A stretch of DNA of 45,188 nt from JAICTV01 sp035634055. GTDB taxonomy: Bacteria; Planctomycetota; Phycisphaerae; Tepidisphaerales; Tepidisphaeraceae. The stretch lies in NCBI GenBank assembly GCA_035634055.1, contig DASQDR010000025.1:1-45188 (forward strand), given 5' to 3'. A program made the translations under genes and the position numbers. Shown piece after piece: positions 7,018-15,748 of the stretch (the stretch's first letter is position 1; each line of letters begins with the position of its first letter). Below the pieces are notes generated by a model, which had not been told where the DNA came from, ran no database searches, and saw only the letters and a program-made list of their open reading frames with translations.

Positions 7018-9189
7018 TCAGCTCTTCCCCGAGCTGAAGTACGGTGCGCTGCCGTCGGTCGGGAGCCAGATCGCACCGCCGTCGACGGCGATGCCTCTGA
7101 GCTTCGGTCCGGCGGGCGGGGTGGCGTCGTAGCGAATCGACGTCTCAAACGTGCGGGCGTCGCCGGCGATGCGCAGGTCGGCGGCGTTGGGCAGGACCAG
7201 CAGCGGCGCGTGCAGCGGCTTCCACTTCGCCTCGGTCGCCGTGCTGGCGCTGCCGCCGACCAGGATCGTGCCGCGCTTCACGCCGAGGAAGCGGTACTTG
7301 CCGTCGGCGACGCCGTCGTACAGGTGCGGCGTCGACTCCGCCACCGTCGTGGCTCCGATCGCGTAGCCCGGCGACGAGGTCGTGCCGGGACCGATGGTCG
7401 GGACGGCGTGCATTGGCTCGCCGCCGCCCTGCTCCTCGAACGGCACGAGCGTGCCGCCGTTCCACCGGTACGTGCCGACCGGCAGGTCGGTGAACGTGTC
7501 GCCGATGGCCAACTCCGCCGGCTTGGTGACGCGAACGATCCGGTTGCCGAAGTACGAGTCGGCGAAGATGGGCGATACGGTGATCGACCCGCCACCGACG
7601 ACGATCTCGCCGACGCCGCTGGGGGCCGGGGGCGTGGCGCCGTCGCGCCAGACCTGGTACCAGAGGACGTCGTCTCGCGCGGCGGTGAAGCTGCCGAGGT
7701 GCCACCCCTTGGGGATCTCGAGGATCAGCCGCTCGGCCTTGAGGCGCTCGGTGCGCGACAGGGGAGGCGGCACGAATTCCTCCGTGGACGTGTTGTACGC
7801 CCCGCTGGAGAGCCAGCCCGCGGGGCCGAGGGAGGTGGTCGTCATCGTCACCGCCGCCGTGGTCCCGCCCGTGGCGATGTCGACCGCTCCGCCGGCGTAG
7901 TTCCCGGGAGCGACGGTCAACTTGCCGCCGCCGCGATTCGTGCCGGCGTCGACGCTCGAATAACTGGTGGTCGCGCCGCTGGCGCTGCCAACGATGAACG
8001 ACCCGCCGAGGTACGCGCCCTCGCTCGGGTCGTGCGCCAGCGGGTTCTGCGACGCGACCGGGCGATCGGCGGCGTCGCGGTCGGCCTTGGACCAGCGGTA
8101 GTCGGTCTCAAACCAGTCGGCGCCCGCCTGCCCGTAGCCCTGGTCGTTGCCAGCGAGCTTCTTGCGCGCGTCGAGGTGGCCGTCGGTTCCGTAGAGGTTG
8201 TCGTCGCCGGCGCCGGCGAAGAGCGAGTCGGTGCCGCCGCCGCCGAAGAGGGCGTCGCTCCCGTCGTCGCCGAGCAGGACGTCGTCGCCGGCGAATCCAC
8301 GAATTAGATCGTCGCCGTCGCCGCCGTGGATCTCGTCGTTGCCGTCCAGGCCGCTGAGGGTGTCGCTGCCGCTGCCGCCGTCGAGCCACCACGCCTGGAG
8401 GCGGTCGTTGTCCTCCTGCCCGTAGAGGATCGCCCCGCCGACGGCGGTGATAACGTCGTTGCCGGCACCGGCGTAGATGACCCCCCCGCCAACGATCTTG
8501 GCGCCCACGTCGTTGCCCGCGCCGCAGTCGATGCGGTTGGTCCCGCCGGCGTCGTAGAGGGTGTCGTCGCCGTCGCCGGCCGAGATCTCGTCGTTGCCTT
8601 TGGCGGAATCGAGGGTGTCGTTGCCCGCCTCGCCGGCCAAGCGGTCGTTGCCGGCCCCGCTGCCGACGACGTCGCTTCCCGCCCCGGCCCAGACGGAGTC
8701 GCGCCCCCCGCCGGTGCCGATAACGTCGTCGCCGCCGTTGGCGTAGACCTTGTCGTTGCCGTCCCCGGTCTCGATCTCATCGAATCCAGAGCCGGTGGTG
8801 ACGATGTCGTTGCCGGCACCGCTGTTGACGCGGGCGCCGAGGGCGAGCGAATCGAGGGCGGAGTCGATCCAGATCTTGTCGTCGCCCTCGCCCGACTGGA
8901 TCACGACGTGCCTCAACGCGCCCAGCGAGAAGTGGCCGGCCGGCTGGTCGTTGATGGAAACCGTCAGCAGGTTGACGAAGCGCTTGTTGGCCCCGACGAT
9001 GATCACGTCGTCGCCGGCCGTGCCTTCAACGGTCAACTCAATCCCATTGAGCACCGCGGATGCGAGCAGCCGGCGGGGGTCCAGCGCCTCTACACACGCC
9101 AGGTGAAGCCGGTAGACCGCTGGCCGAGACCGGGTGACGCAGGCGCGTGGCGCCGGTTTGTACGCCTGACGGCAGCTCGCTGAGCTCAT
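7018..9189 (-). CDS. Large secreted RTX (hemolysin-type calcium-binding repeat) protein
   Basis: 723 residues. The N-terminus carries CVEALDPRRLLASA (33-46), a LEPR-XLL-like planctomycete export/surface motif, followed by an IELTVEGTAGDDVIIVGA segment. Residues about 95-340 are nonapeptide RTX repeats such as GAGNDVITAVGG, GGDGDDLIRG and GAGDDNLYG, which bind calcium in a beta-roll. The C-terminal half (about 345-723) has no repeats I recognise; it is beta-rich, with segments such as GDTFTDLPVGTYRWNGGTLVPF and KYRFLGVKRGTILVGG, and ends near AIWLPTDGSAPYFSSGKS. AAGGGG precedes the ATG by about 8 bases. It is divergent from parB. Probably an extracellular or surface protein; the binding partner is unknown. 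Confidence 0.8.
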   Translation of the reverse strand: MSSASCRQAYKPAPRACVTRSRPAVYRLHLACVEALDPRRLLASAVLNGIELTVEGTAGDDVIIVGANKRFVNLLTVSINDQPAGHFSLGALRHVVIQSGEGDDKIWIDSALDSLALGARVNSGAGNDIVTTGSGFDEIETGDGNDKVYANGGDDVIGTGGGRDSVWAGAGSDVVGSGAGNDRLAGEAGNDTLDSAKGNDEISAGDGDDTLYDAGGTNRIDCGAGNDVGAKIVGGGVIYAGAGNDVITAVGGAILYGQEDNDRLQAWWLDGGSGSDTLSGLDGNDEIHGGDGDDLIRGFAGDDVLLGDDGSDALFGGGGTDSLFAGAGDDNLYGTDGHLDARKKLAGNDQGYGQAGADWFETDYRWSKADRDAADRPVASQNPLAHDPSEGAYLGGSFIVGSASGATTSYSSVDAGTNRGGGKLTVAPGNYAGGAVDIATGGTTAAVTMTTTSLGPAGWLSSGAYNTSTEEFVPPPLSRTERLKAERLILEIPKGWHLGSFTAARDDVLWYQVWRDGATPPAPSGVGEIVVGGGSITVSPIFADSYFGNRIVRVTKPAELAIGDTFTDLPVGTYRWNGGTLVPFEEQGGGEPMHAVPTIGPGTTSSPGYAIGATTVAESTPHLYDGVADGKYRFLGVKRGTILVGGSASTATEAKWKPLHAPLLVLPNAADLRIAGDARTFETSIRYDATPPAGPKLRGIAVDGGAIWLPTDGSAPYFSSGKS

Positions 9190-9374
9190 GGCCCTGCCCC
9201 TTCAGTAACGTGAAGCCGGCAAAGATACTGCGGCGAGCGCGGCAACGCCACATTGTTTACAGTTGCACGCGCACCGGCAGTGCGGCCGGCGGTTATGCGG
9301 CGGGCTTGGGAGCGCAGAGGCCCAATTTTGTTGCCGCCGGTGGTTGCCGACGGTAGGTTCTCGGTTGGCGCGGG

Positions 9375-9390
9375 TGTTCCACGTGGAGCG
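9375..9390. promoter_or_regulatory. parS-like site 1 (upstream of parB)
   Basis: TGTTCCACGTGGAGCG, close to the bacterial parS consensus TGTTNCACGTGNAACA (two mismatches in the right arm). It is 49 bp upstream of the parB start and may also act in parB autoregulation. Confidence 0.65.
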
Positions 9391-9438
9391 CGTGGACTGT
9401 ATTGGCGGCGCCGGGGCGGATGGAGCGGAGCCTGAAGG

Positions 9439-10410
9439 ATGTCCAAAATGCAAAAGGCGAAGTCGCGGCTCGGGCGCGGGTTGAGCAGCTTGATCTCGGT
9501 CTCGGAGCTGCCAGTGGAGGAAGAAGTTAGCGGGGCGGCTGAGGCGCCGCCCGCGGCTCCCGCAGTGGCCGCCGCCCCGCTCGATTCGCCCCCCGCCGCC
9601 GTTTCGTCCCCCGCCGGTGCCCCGATCGAGCTGCCCATCGACCAGGTCACGCCCAACCCCCACCAGCCCCGCCGGCAGTTCGACCCGACGAGCCTTGCGG
9701 AACTGGCGGCGAGCCTGAAATCGAACGGCCTGATCCAGCCCATCGTCGTCCGCCAGGACGGCGTCGGCTACCAACTCGTCGCCGGCGAACGACGCCTGCG
9801 GGCGGCGAAGCTGGCGGGGCTGGCGACCATCCCGGCGATCATCCGGGAGGTCGACGCCTTCACCCAAGCCCAGCACGCCTTGGTGGAAAACATCCACCGC
9901 GAGGACCTCAACCCGATCGAGCGGGCGGCCGCGTACCGCACGCTGATCGATCAGCTCGGCCTGACGCAGTCCGAGCTGGCCCAGCGGCTCGGCGAGGACC
10001 GCAGCACCGTCGCGAATTTCCTGCGGCTGATGGAGCTCGCCGAGCCGGTCAAGGCGATGATCCGCGACGGGCGGCTGTCGCTCGGGCACGCCAAGGTGCT
10101 GGCGGGGGTGTCGGACATCCTCGAGCAGGAGCGGCTGGCGAACTTAGTGGTCGGGCAGGAGTTATCCGTTCGCAACCTGGAGCGGCTGACGCAGAACCCC
10201 GCCGCCGCCCCGCTGCCGGCGCGCCCGGCCGGCGAGCCGTCGGCCCATCTCCAGGAGCTGGAAAAGACCTTCGCCCGACAGTTGGGCATGCGCGTGCAGA
10301 TCCGGGCGGGGAGCAACAAGAGCAAGGGGAAGCTCGTCATCCACTACGCTTCGCTGGACCAGTTCGACCAGCTTCTCGAGCGCTTGGGCGTGTCGGCGGA
10401 GACGGATTAG
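9439..10410 (+). CDS. parB: Chromosome partitioning protein ParB
   Basis: 323 residues. The start LGRGLSSLI (11-19) is the conserved ParA-interacting peptide. After an Ala/Pro-rich linker (32-62) comes the ParB/Spo0J CTPase domain with GERRLRAAKLAG (116-127) and ENIHREDLNPIE (150-161), both nucleotide-binding motifs, then the helix-turn-helix GLTQSELAQRLGEDRSTVANF that reads parS, and a C-terminal dimerisation domain. ATG 9448 is an alternative start, since GAAGG lies 9 bases before it. ParB-CTP clamps load at parS and spread for chromosome segregation. No parA is adjacent, which is unusual; three parS-like sites flank the gene. Confidence 0.95.
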   Translation: MSKMQKAKSRLGRGLSSLISVSELPVEEEVSGAAEAPPAAPAVAAAPLDSPPAAVSSPAGAPIELPIDQVTPNPHQPRRQFDPTSLAELAASLKSNGLIQPIVVRQDGVGYQLVAGERRLRAAKLAGLATIPAIIREVDAFTQAQHALVENIHREDLNPIERAAAYRTLIDQLGLTQSELAQRLGEDRSTVANFLRLMELAEPVKAMIRDGRLSLGHAKVLAGVSDILEQERLANLVVGQELSVRNLERLTQNPAAAPLPARPAGEPSAHLQELEKTFARQLGMRVQIRAGSNKSKGKLVIHYASLDQFDQLLERLGVSAETD

Positions 10411-10448
10411 GCCGACGGTGCGGCGGGGCGGTGAGGGCGTAGCAACGG

Positions 10449-10464
10449 CGTTCTACGTGGAACG
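10449..10464. promoter_or_regulatory. parS-like site 2 (downstream of parB)
   Basis: CGTTCTACGTGGAACG, a 16-bp palindrome with one internal mismatch (T/G at the sixth position pair), 39 bp after the parB stop. It matches the core GTTC.ACGTGGAAC of parS. Confidence 0.65.
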
Positions 10465-10527
10465 TGCCCCCCGCCTGAGCGACCTTCGCGCTGGGTGCAG
10501 GAGGTTCGCCGACAAATGGGTGAATCT

Positions 10528-10637
10528 CCAAAACGAACCCAATTCCAACAGCGCAATGCGCTCCACGTGGAACGTCGGCGGCAACCGTTCGACAGCCCTC
10601 GACGGCCGGGCGTCGCTGGCCAAAACAAACCCAATTC
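10528..10637. repeat. Pair of 18-bp AACCCAATTC direct repeats (NEPN/KTNPI type)
   Basis: CCAAAACGAACCCAATTC at 10528-10545 recurs with one change at 10620-10637, 92 bp apart. Read in one frame these give peptides like QNEPN and, in another, KTNPI, which appear as spurious small proteins in many planctomycete genomes; that recognition is from memory. Each copy follows a parS-like site (10449 and 10559), so the unit parS-like plus CAAAAC.AACCCAATTC occurs twice. The 342 bp between parB and the reductase hold no gene I can support. Confidence 0.6.
10559..10574. promoter_or_regulatory. parS-like site 3 (downstream of parB)
   Basis: CGCTCCACGTGGAACG, palindromic except at one position pair, sharing CCACGTGGAAC with the parS consensus. 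It is 110 bp from site 2. Confidence 0.65.
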
Positions 10638-10752
10638 ACGGCACCCGTCGTTCATGGCGTTGCGTCTGCCCCGCGAGGCCACGCTCTGTCGCCGTCGCTA
10701 AGCCACAAGAGGCATTCAACTCCCCCGCGGCGACCGTGCATACGATTGCGGC

Positions 10753-11799
10753 ATGTCAGCCAGCCCCTCGGCCGCGGCCCGCGCGCCTGACCTGCTCGTC
10801 CCGCTCCTCTCCGACCTCGTCATCATCGGCGGCGGACCCACCGGCTTGTTCGGGGCCTTCTATGCCGGCCTGCGGCAGATGTCGGTGACGATCATCGACT
10901 CGCTTGAGGCGCTCGGCGGGCAGCTGGTCACCCTCTATCCGGAGAAGTACATCTACGATGTCGCCGGCTTCCCACGCGTCCTGGCCAAGGATTTGGCAGC
11001 GAGCCTGATCGAGCAGGCGATGCAATACCGGCCAACCGTTTGCCTCGGTGAGCAGGTCACGAACCTTGACTTCAACGCATTGACCAAGTTCTATACGATC
11101 CGCACCCGAAAGGGTGCCGCCGACACGCCCGGCCACCGCGCCCGAGCGATCCTGATCGCCGCCGGGGTCGGGTCGTTCGTCCCCAAGACGTTGCCCCTGC
11201 CAAACGCGAAGGATTTCGTGGGCCGTGGGCTGCACTACTTCGTGAAGTCGATCGACCCCTTCCGCGGCAAGCGAGTCCTCATTGTCGGCGGGGGGGACAG
11301 CGCCGTGGACTGGGCCCACATGCTCGCGCCCGTCGCGAGCCACCTGACCCTGATCCATCGCCGCGACGCGTTCCGCGCGCACGAGGAGAGCGTCCGACGG
11401 ATGCGTCAGGCCGTGCCGGACATCCGCGTTTTCCACGAGCTGAAGGCGATTTCAGGTGACGGCTGCGTTCGACAGGTGGTTCTTTACGACAGCCGCAGCA
11501 AGACTGAGCAAACGCTCGATGTCGACCACGTGCTGGTGAACATTGGGTTCGAGACCCACCTCGGGCCGATCGCCAACTGGGGGCTGGAACTGGAGGGCGG
11601 GCAGGTCAAGGTGGACCCGATGATGATGACCAGCCGCCCGGGCATCTTCGCCGCCGGCGACATCGCGGCGTTCCCCGGAAAGCTCAAACTGATCGCCACC
11701 GGCTTCGGCGAAGCCTGCACGGCGGTCAACTTTGCCAAGCATTACCTGGACCCGGCGGCGAACATCTTCCCGGGGCACAGCACGAACCTGAAGCGGTAG
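10753..11799 (+). CDS. Ferredoxin-NADP+ reductase (thioredoxin reductase-like type)
   Basis: 348 residues of the two-dinucleotide-binding flavoprotein family. FAD site IIGGGPTGLFGAFYAGLR (24-41) and NADP site VLIVGGGDSAVDWA are clear; the C-terminal FAD motif is GIFAAGDIAAFPGK. The CxxC redox pair of true thioredoxin reductases is missing, since HRRDAF and the GEACTAVN region replace it, which points to the YumC-type ferredoxin-NADP reductases. These move electrons between NADPH and ferredoxin or flavodoxin. No ferredoxin gene is nearby. A TACGAT box ends only 6 bases before the ATG, so the mRNA may be almost leaderless. The next gene starts 57 bp downstream on the same strand. Confidence 0.9.
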   Translation: MSASPSAAARAPDLLVPLLSDLVIIGGGPTGLFGAFYAGLRQMSVTIIDSLEALGGQLVTLYPEKYIYDVAGFPRVLAKDLAASLIEQAMQYRPTVCLGEQVTNLDFNALTKFYTIRTRKGAADTPGHRARAILIAAGVGSFVPKTLPLPNAKDFVGRGLHYFVKSIDPFRGKRVLIVGGGDSAVDWAHMLAPVASHLTLIHRRDAFRAHEESVRRMRQAVPDIRVFHELKAISGDGCVRQVVLYDSRSKTEQTLDVDHVLVNIGFETHLGPIANWGLELEGGQVKVDPMMMTSRPGIFAAGDIAAFPGKLKLIATGFGEACTAVNFAKHYLDPAANIFPGHSTNLKR

Positions 11800-11856
11800 C
11801 ACGTCGCCCGGCGGTGGGGCGGCAGCACGTCCGCGAGCAGTACCGCGCGGCGGTAT

Positions 11857-13215
11857 ATGCGGGGAGGTCCTCTGGCGGCCATGGCGGTGTTGCCGACTGC
11901 GCTCCTGTCTCTGATGCTGGCCGCGGGGCTCGCGCTGCTCGCGCGGGCGCTGCGCGGCGACGCGGTGGGGGACCACCCGTTCTGCCGGCGGTGCGGGTTC
12001 GACCTCTTCGGTCGCGGGGTGGAGGCGCCGGTTTGCCCCGAGTGCGGGGCGGACGTCTCCAAGCCGCGCGCCACGCGCACGGGTGTTCGCCGCCGAAGGG
12101 CGGGGCTGGCCGCCGTCGCACTGGTGCTGATGCTCCCGGGGCTGGTCCTGTTCGGGACGCGCGGCGGGCGGGCGCTCGCGGCAGTCAAGTGGATCCAGCA
12201 CCAGCCGTACGGGCTGGTCCTGCGGCAATCGCACAGCGGCGTCCCGGCCGAGCGCGACGAGGCGATCGCCGAGCTGCTCCGGCGCGTCAGCGAGGGCAGG
12301 GTCTCCGATGCCCGCCTGGCGGCGCTGGTCGACGAGATGCTGGCGGCGCAGGCGGACCTCAACACGCCGTGGGTACACCTGCGCGGCGACATCATCGAAG
12401 CGGCGCGAACCGCGAAAAAGCTGCCGGATGCCAAGTGGCAGCAATTCCTCCGGAACATGCCGCAGCTCCGCCTCCGCGCCCGCGCCAACGTCCGCCGCGG
12501 CGACGCGCTGCCCATCGAGATCGGCGACCGGGCGCGCTGCGGGTCGCGCATGCAGGTGCTGTTCAAGCACCAGATGACCGTCCTGCCCGGCGGGCTGGTC
12601 GAGGCGCGGGCGCCGGCGACGATGAAGTGGTTCGCCACCCTTCACGCCGGGGGCAACGTCCTGATGAACTACATCCTGGGGCTCGACCGCCAGCGCGTCG
12701 CCGAGAGCCCCGACGGGCCGCAGACGATCCACGTGCGCTCGAGGGTGGAGTTGTGGGAGTCCAGCAGCGCCACGACCGGCCCGCCCACCGCCACCACCGA
12801 GGTGGACCTTCAGACGACCTGGACCCTGGTCGCGGCCGACGCGCCCACCATGACGCCCGTCCCCGATGACCCGCAGACCCGCGCCGCCATGGAGAAGGGC
12901 GTCACCATCCGCGACCTGCACATCGACCCGCATGACCCGTACGAGGTCTACCTCTACATCACCGCCCTCGGGCTGCCCGCGCCGCTGGCGCACGACGTGA
13001 TCCTGCGCGCCGGTGCGCGCGAGTGGCCGCTCACGACCCACTGCGGCACCACCGGCACGAGCACCAGCGCTCGCATCGAGAAGTTCGACCCCGACGTGGT
13101 GGACGTCGTCTTTCGCCCGTCCCCGGCCGCGGCAGCGCGGACCGTCGACCTCACCCGCTACTGGACCGGCGAACTCGTCATCCGCAACGTGAAGGTCCGC
13201 CGCCCGGCGAAGTAG
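11857..13215 (+). CDS. Zinc-ribbon membrane protein of unknown function
   Basis: 452 residues. One hydrophobic segment near 9-31, then a zinc ribbon made of CRRCGFDL and CPECGADV, a basic stretch (KPRATRTGVRRRRAG), a second transmembrane helix near 87-103 and a large C-terminal region with no domain I know (about 105-452). The CxRCGxDL...CPECG ribbon next to membrane helices is a common planctomycete layout. The last 350 residues would face one side of the membrane together and look beta-rich (VDLQTTWTLVAADAP, TGELVIRNVKV). ATG 11881 is an alternative start. It is followed at 150 bp by another gene of unknown function on the same strand. Confidence 0.7.
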   Translation: MRGGPLAAMAVLPTALLSLMLAAGLALLARALRGDAVGDHPFCRRCGFDLFGRGVEAPVCPECGADVSKPRATRTGVRRRRAGLAAVALVLMLPGLVLFGTRGGRALAAVKWIQHQPYGLVLRQSHSGVPAERDEAIAELLRRVSEGRVSDARLAALVDEMLAAQADLNTPWVHLRGDIIEAARTAKKLPDAKWQQFLRNMPQLRLRARANVRRGDALPIEIGDRARCGSRMQVLFKHQMTVLPGGLVEARAPATMKWFATLHAGGNVLMNYILGLDRQRVAESPDGPQTIHVRSRVELWESSSATTGPPTATTEVDLQTTWTLVAADAPTMTPVPDDPQTRAAMEKGVTIRDLHIDPHDPYEVYLYITALGLPAPLAHDVILRAGAREWPLTTHCGTTGTSTSARIEKFDPDVVDVVFRPSPAAAARTVDLTRYWTGELVIRNVKVRRPAK

Positions 13216-13365
13216 ACCGATCCCGCGAGCGGCCAGCGCGCGGCGCGACGCAATTGCGGGAAGGCGCGCCGCGGCGTAGGCTCACGCGCCGCGGCCGCAA
13301 GTCTTGTCGGCCCCATCTCTGATCCACGGGCCTGCCGGGCGAAGCGGCGGGGGAGGTTCATCACC

Positions 13366-15645
13366 ATGCGGCCTGGGTACATCGCACTCGTTGCCCTCAT
13401 CACGACTCTCTTTTCGGTTCACCCTGGCGCGACAGGCGCGCCGGCGCAGCCCGGGAGCAGCACCACTCGCCCGGCCGCCCGGCCGGCGACGGCGCTGGCG
13501 CGCGGGCCGTCGTTCCTGCCGCAGTTCGATGCTTCGCACACCACGCTCCTCTACCTGCCCGACCCGCTGCCCAACGTGCAGCGCGTGCTGACCGACCCGC
13601 GGCTGGGGCGGCTGTGGAGCCAGGGGAAGCTGACCGCCTTCATCCGCAAGAACGTGCCCGCGGTGTCGCTGCCGGACCTCCAGGCGGTCTGGATGATGGT
13701 GCTGCGCAACGCCCGCTGGGTGCCGCAGGAGCTGGCGGTCGGCTTCACCGAGAAATCGTGGGAGCAGATGGACCACCTGGTCCGCCTGATCCTGTACGCC
13801 AACCTCGGCGCAGCCGTGCAGGGGCCGGAGATGCGCAACTCGCGCGCCGAGCTGCAAGCCGGGCTGGCCGAGAGCATTCGGCTGGCGAACCTGCCGGCCA
13901 TGCGGCTGTGGGTGCGCTTCCGTGCCAAGGAGGATTCCGACGCACTGTTCGCGCTGGTGAGCGAGCAGTTGCAGAACGTCGCGGCGCGCTCACCGGTGCT
14001 GAAGGTGCGGGCGGAGGCGGCGCGGGTGACGGTCTCCTTCGCCATGAGCGACGCGATGCCCACGCAGGAGCAGCGCGTCAACCTTCTGGTGGGGATGCGG
14101 CTGGCCGCCAGCCCGCGCGAGCCGGGCGCTCGGCAGGTGGCCGAGGCGCTGGGGAAGGTGACGGTCACCGCGTCGCTCGAGCGGCAGGGGACGGGGCTTC
14201 GCCTGACCTTCGGCGACGCCGCCGCGGGCGCCAATGCCGCCGCGGGCGCGGTTGGCGGCGGGGCGGGCAAGCCGCTGGCGGCGGCGGACCTCGGGCCGCT
14301 GGCGCAGCTCGACGACCGCACCATCGTCTTCACCACCTGGGACGTGAAGAAGCTGGTCGAGGCGTCCGCCAAGTGGATCGAGATCGCCGATGCATGGTCC
14401 GAGAAGCTCGGCGACGAGCAGCTCGCCAAGGCGCCGCAGGGCGCGAACATGATCACCAGCATGCGCATGCTGGGCGTGCAGATGGCGGCGTCGGCGGCGA
14501 CCGGCACCTCGCGCGTCAGCTCGACCGGTGACGGCGTGGAGTTCCGCGTGCTCCAGAAGGGCCTGGACCCGGCCGTCCCCCTGGCCGACGCGCCGCTCGC
14601 GAAGCTGATCCCCGCCGGCGCGGGGGGTTTCGCGGCCTACATGGACGCCTCGATGGCGGAGGTGGTCTACGCCTCGCTGGTCCAACTGGAGATGCGGGCG
14701 GAGCAGCGGGCAACCCGCGAGGCGACCGGCCGACGCCCCACGCGCGCGGGCGATCTCGGCGCGCAGCAGATGCTGGAGGCGTACCGCGAGCACTTCGGGC
14801 CCCTCGAAGCGTTCGTCGGCGGCGACGCGCTGGAGTGGTTCAAGCCGGGCGTCGCCGTCGTCTACGGCTCGCAGGGCGTCGTCCGCCGATTAGAGGTCCG
14901 ACCGCAGGGCGAGAAGCCCTTCATCGGCCAGAACTTGCCGATGTTCGAGCTGGCCACCATGGGCGTGCCGGTCTCGCCAGAGAAGGGACGCGAGTACTAC
15001 GAGAAGGCGTACGGCCACCTGGTCAACGGCATCGTCGCGGTGGTGAACGAGCACCGCGACCCGGCGAAGCCGGCCTTCGCCGCGCCGCAAGGCGCGCAGA
15101 CCAAGCAGGCGGACCTCGGCCTGGGCGTGCCGGCGCACGTGTTCGACATCGAGTGGCTCAAACCGATGGCGTCGGAGGTGCAGTTCACCGTCGAGGGCGA
15201 CCTCCGCCCGCACTACTTCGAGCACGGCGGGGCGATGGTCTTCTCCACGTCGCCGCGACTGAGCAAGGCGATGATCGAGGCGGCCAGGTCCGGCAACTCA
15301 GTCGCGCTGCCGCCCAAGCCGGCGATCACGATCGGGCAGCAGGACGCGGGCAAGCTGGTCGGGTTCGGCCAGTTCAAGGGTGCGATGGGCGTGGCGGTCT
15401 TCGACGCGGGCGCGGTTTGGGCCGAGTCCATCATGAAGCAGCTGGCTCCCACCACCCAACCCGCCGCCCCTGAAGACGCCGCCGCAGCCGACCACCCCCC
15501 GAAACCCGAGCCAACGGCGGGAGAGATCGGGAACCTCATCCGCGGCATCGGCGAGTACGTCGGGCTGATCAAGGCGTCGAGCTGGGAAGCCTGGCAGAAC
15601 GAAGGGATTCGCGTGATGAACGGGAAGATGACGTTTGGTAAGTAG
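13366..15645 (+). CDS. Large secreted protein of unknown function
   Basis: 759 residues with a signal peptide (1-25, YIALVALITTLFSVHPGATGA) and a low-complexity Ala/Pro/Thr stretch before the mature region. I do not recognise a family. The body has repeated helix-rich blocks, for example FLPQFDASHTTLLYLPDPLP, DDRTIVFTTWDVKKLVEAS and GGFAAYMDASMAEVVYASL, in the style of planctomycete secreted proteins that score a quantity per item; no catalytic motif stands out. A Pro/Ala-rich linker (about 703-722) precedes the C-terminal GEIGNLIRGIGEYVG segment. The ribosome site GGGGGAGG is about 9 bases before ATG 13366. A hairpin after the stop may end the transcript. Confidence 0.65.
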   Translation: MRPGYIALVALITTLFSVHPGATGAPAQPGSSTTRPAARPATALARGPSFLPQFDASHTTLLYLPDPLPNVQRVLTDPRLGRLWSQGKLTAFIRKNVPAVSLPDLQAVWMMVLRNARWVPQELAVGFTEKSWEQMDHLVRLILYANLGAAVQGPEMRNSRAELQAGLAESIRLANLPAMRLWVRFRAKEDSDALFALVSEQLQNVAARSPVLKVRAEAARVTVSFAMSDAMPTQEQRVNLLVGMRLAASPREPGARQVAEALGKVTVTASLERQGTGLRLTFGDAAAGANAAAGAVGGGAGKPLAAADLGPLAQLDDRTIVFTTWDVKKLVEASAKWIEIADAWSEKLGDEQLAKAPQGANMITSMRMLGVQMAASAATGTSRVSSTGDGVEFRVLQKGLDPAVPLADAPLAKLIPAGAGGFAAYMDASMAEVVYASLVQLEMRAEQRATREATGRRPTRAGDLGAQQMLEAYREHFGPLEAFVGGDALEWFKPGVAVVYGSQGVVRRLEVRPQGEKPFIGQNLPMFELATMGVPVSPEKGREYYEKAYGHLVNGIVAVVNEHRDPAKPAFAAPQGAQTKQADLGLGVPAHVFDIEWLKPMASEVQFTVEGDLRPHYFEHGGAMVFSTSPRLSKAMIEAARSGNSVALPPKPAITIGQQDAGKLVGFGQFKGAMGVAVFDAGAVWAESIMKQLAPTTQPAAPEDAAAADHPPKPEPTAGEIGNLIRGIGEYVGLIKASSWEAWQNEGIRVMNGKMTFGK

Positions 15646-15698
15646 CGACTGAGGGAGTGCCGGAGCGTTCTGTCGCGCCGGAGTTCCCGCCTGCCGCA

Positions 15699-15727
15699 GG
15701 GCGGGCCCGCGAGCCCGCCCAGGTTTT
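15699..15727 (+). terminator. Probable intrinsic terminator of the 759-residue secreted protein gene
   Basis: An 8-bp GC stem, GGGCGGGC/GCCCGCCC, with loop CCGCGA, then AGGTTTT. It is 53 bp past the stop at 15645 and lies between two convergent genes. Confidence 0.5.
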
Positions 15728-15748
15728 CGGCCTCCGGCTCGCGGCGGC

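Noticed and set aside
8180..8860. Regular repeats that could suggest a CRISPR array or satellite
   Set aside because: The repeats are the codons of RTX nonapeptides, 27 bp in period and in frame; there are no spacers of constant length between identical repeats.
10407..10888. Small open frames after parB on both strands
   Set aside because: Their peptides include NEPN and KTNPI strings produced by the intergenic repeats; no start site or conserved protein goes with them.
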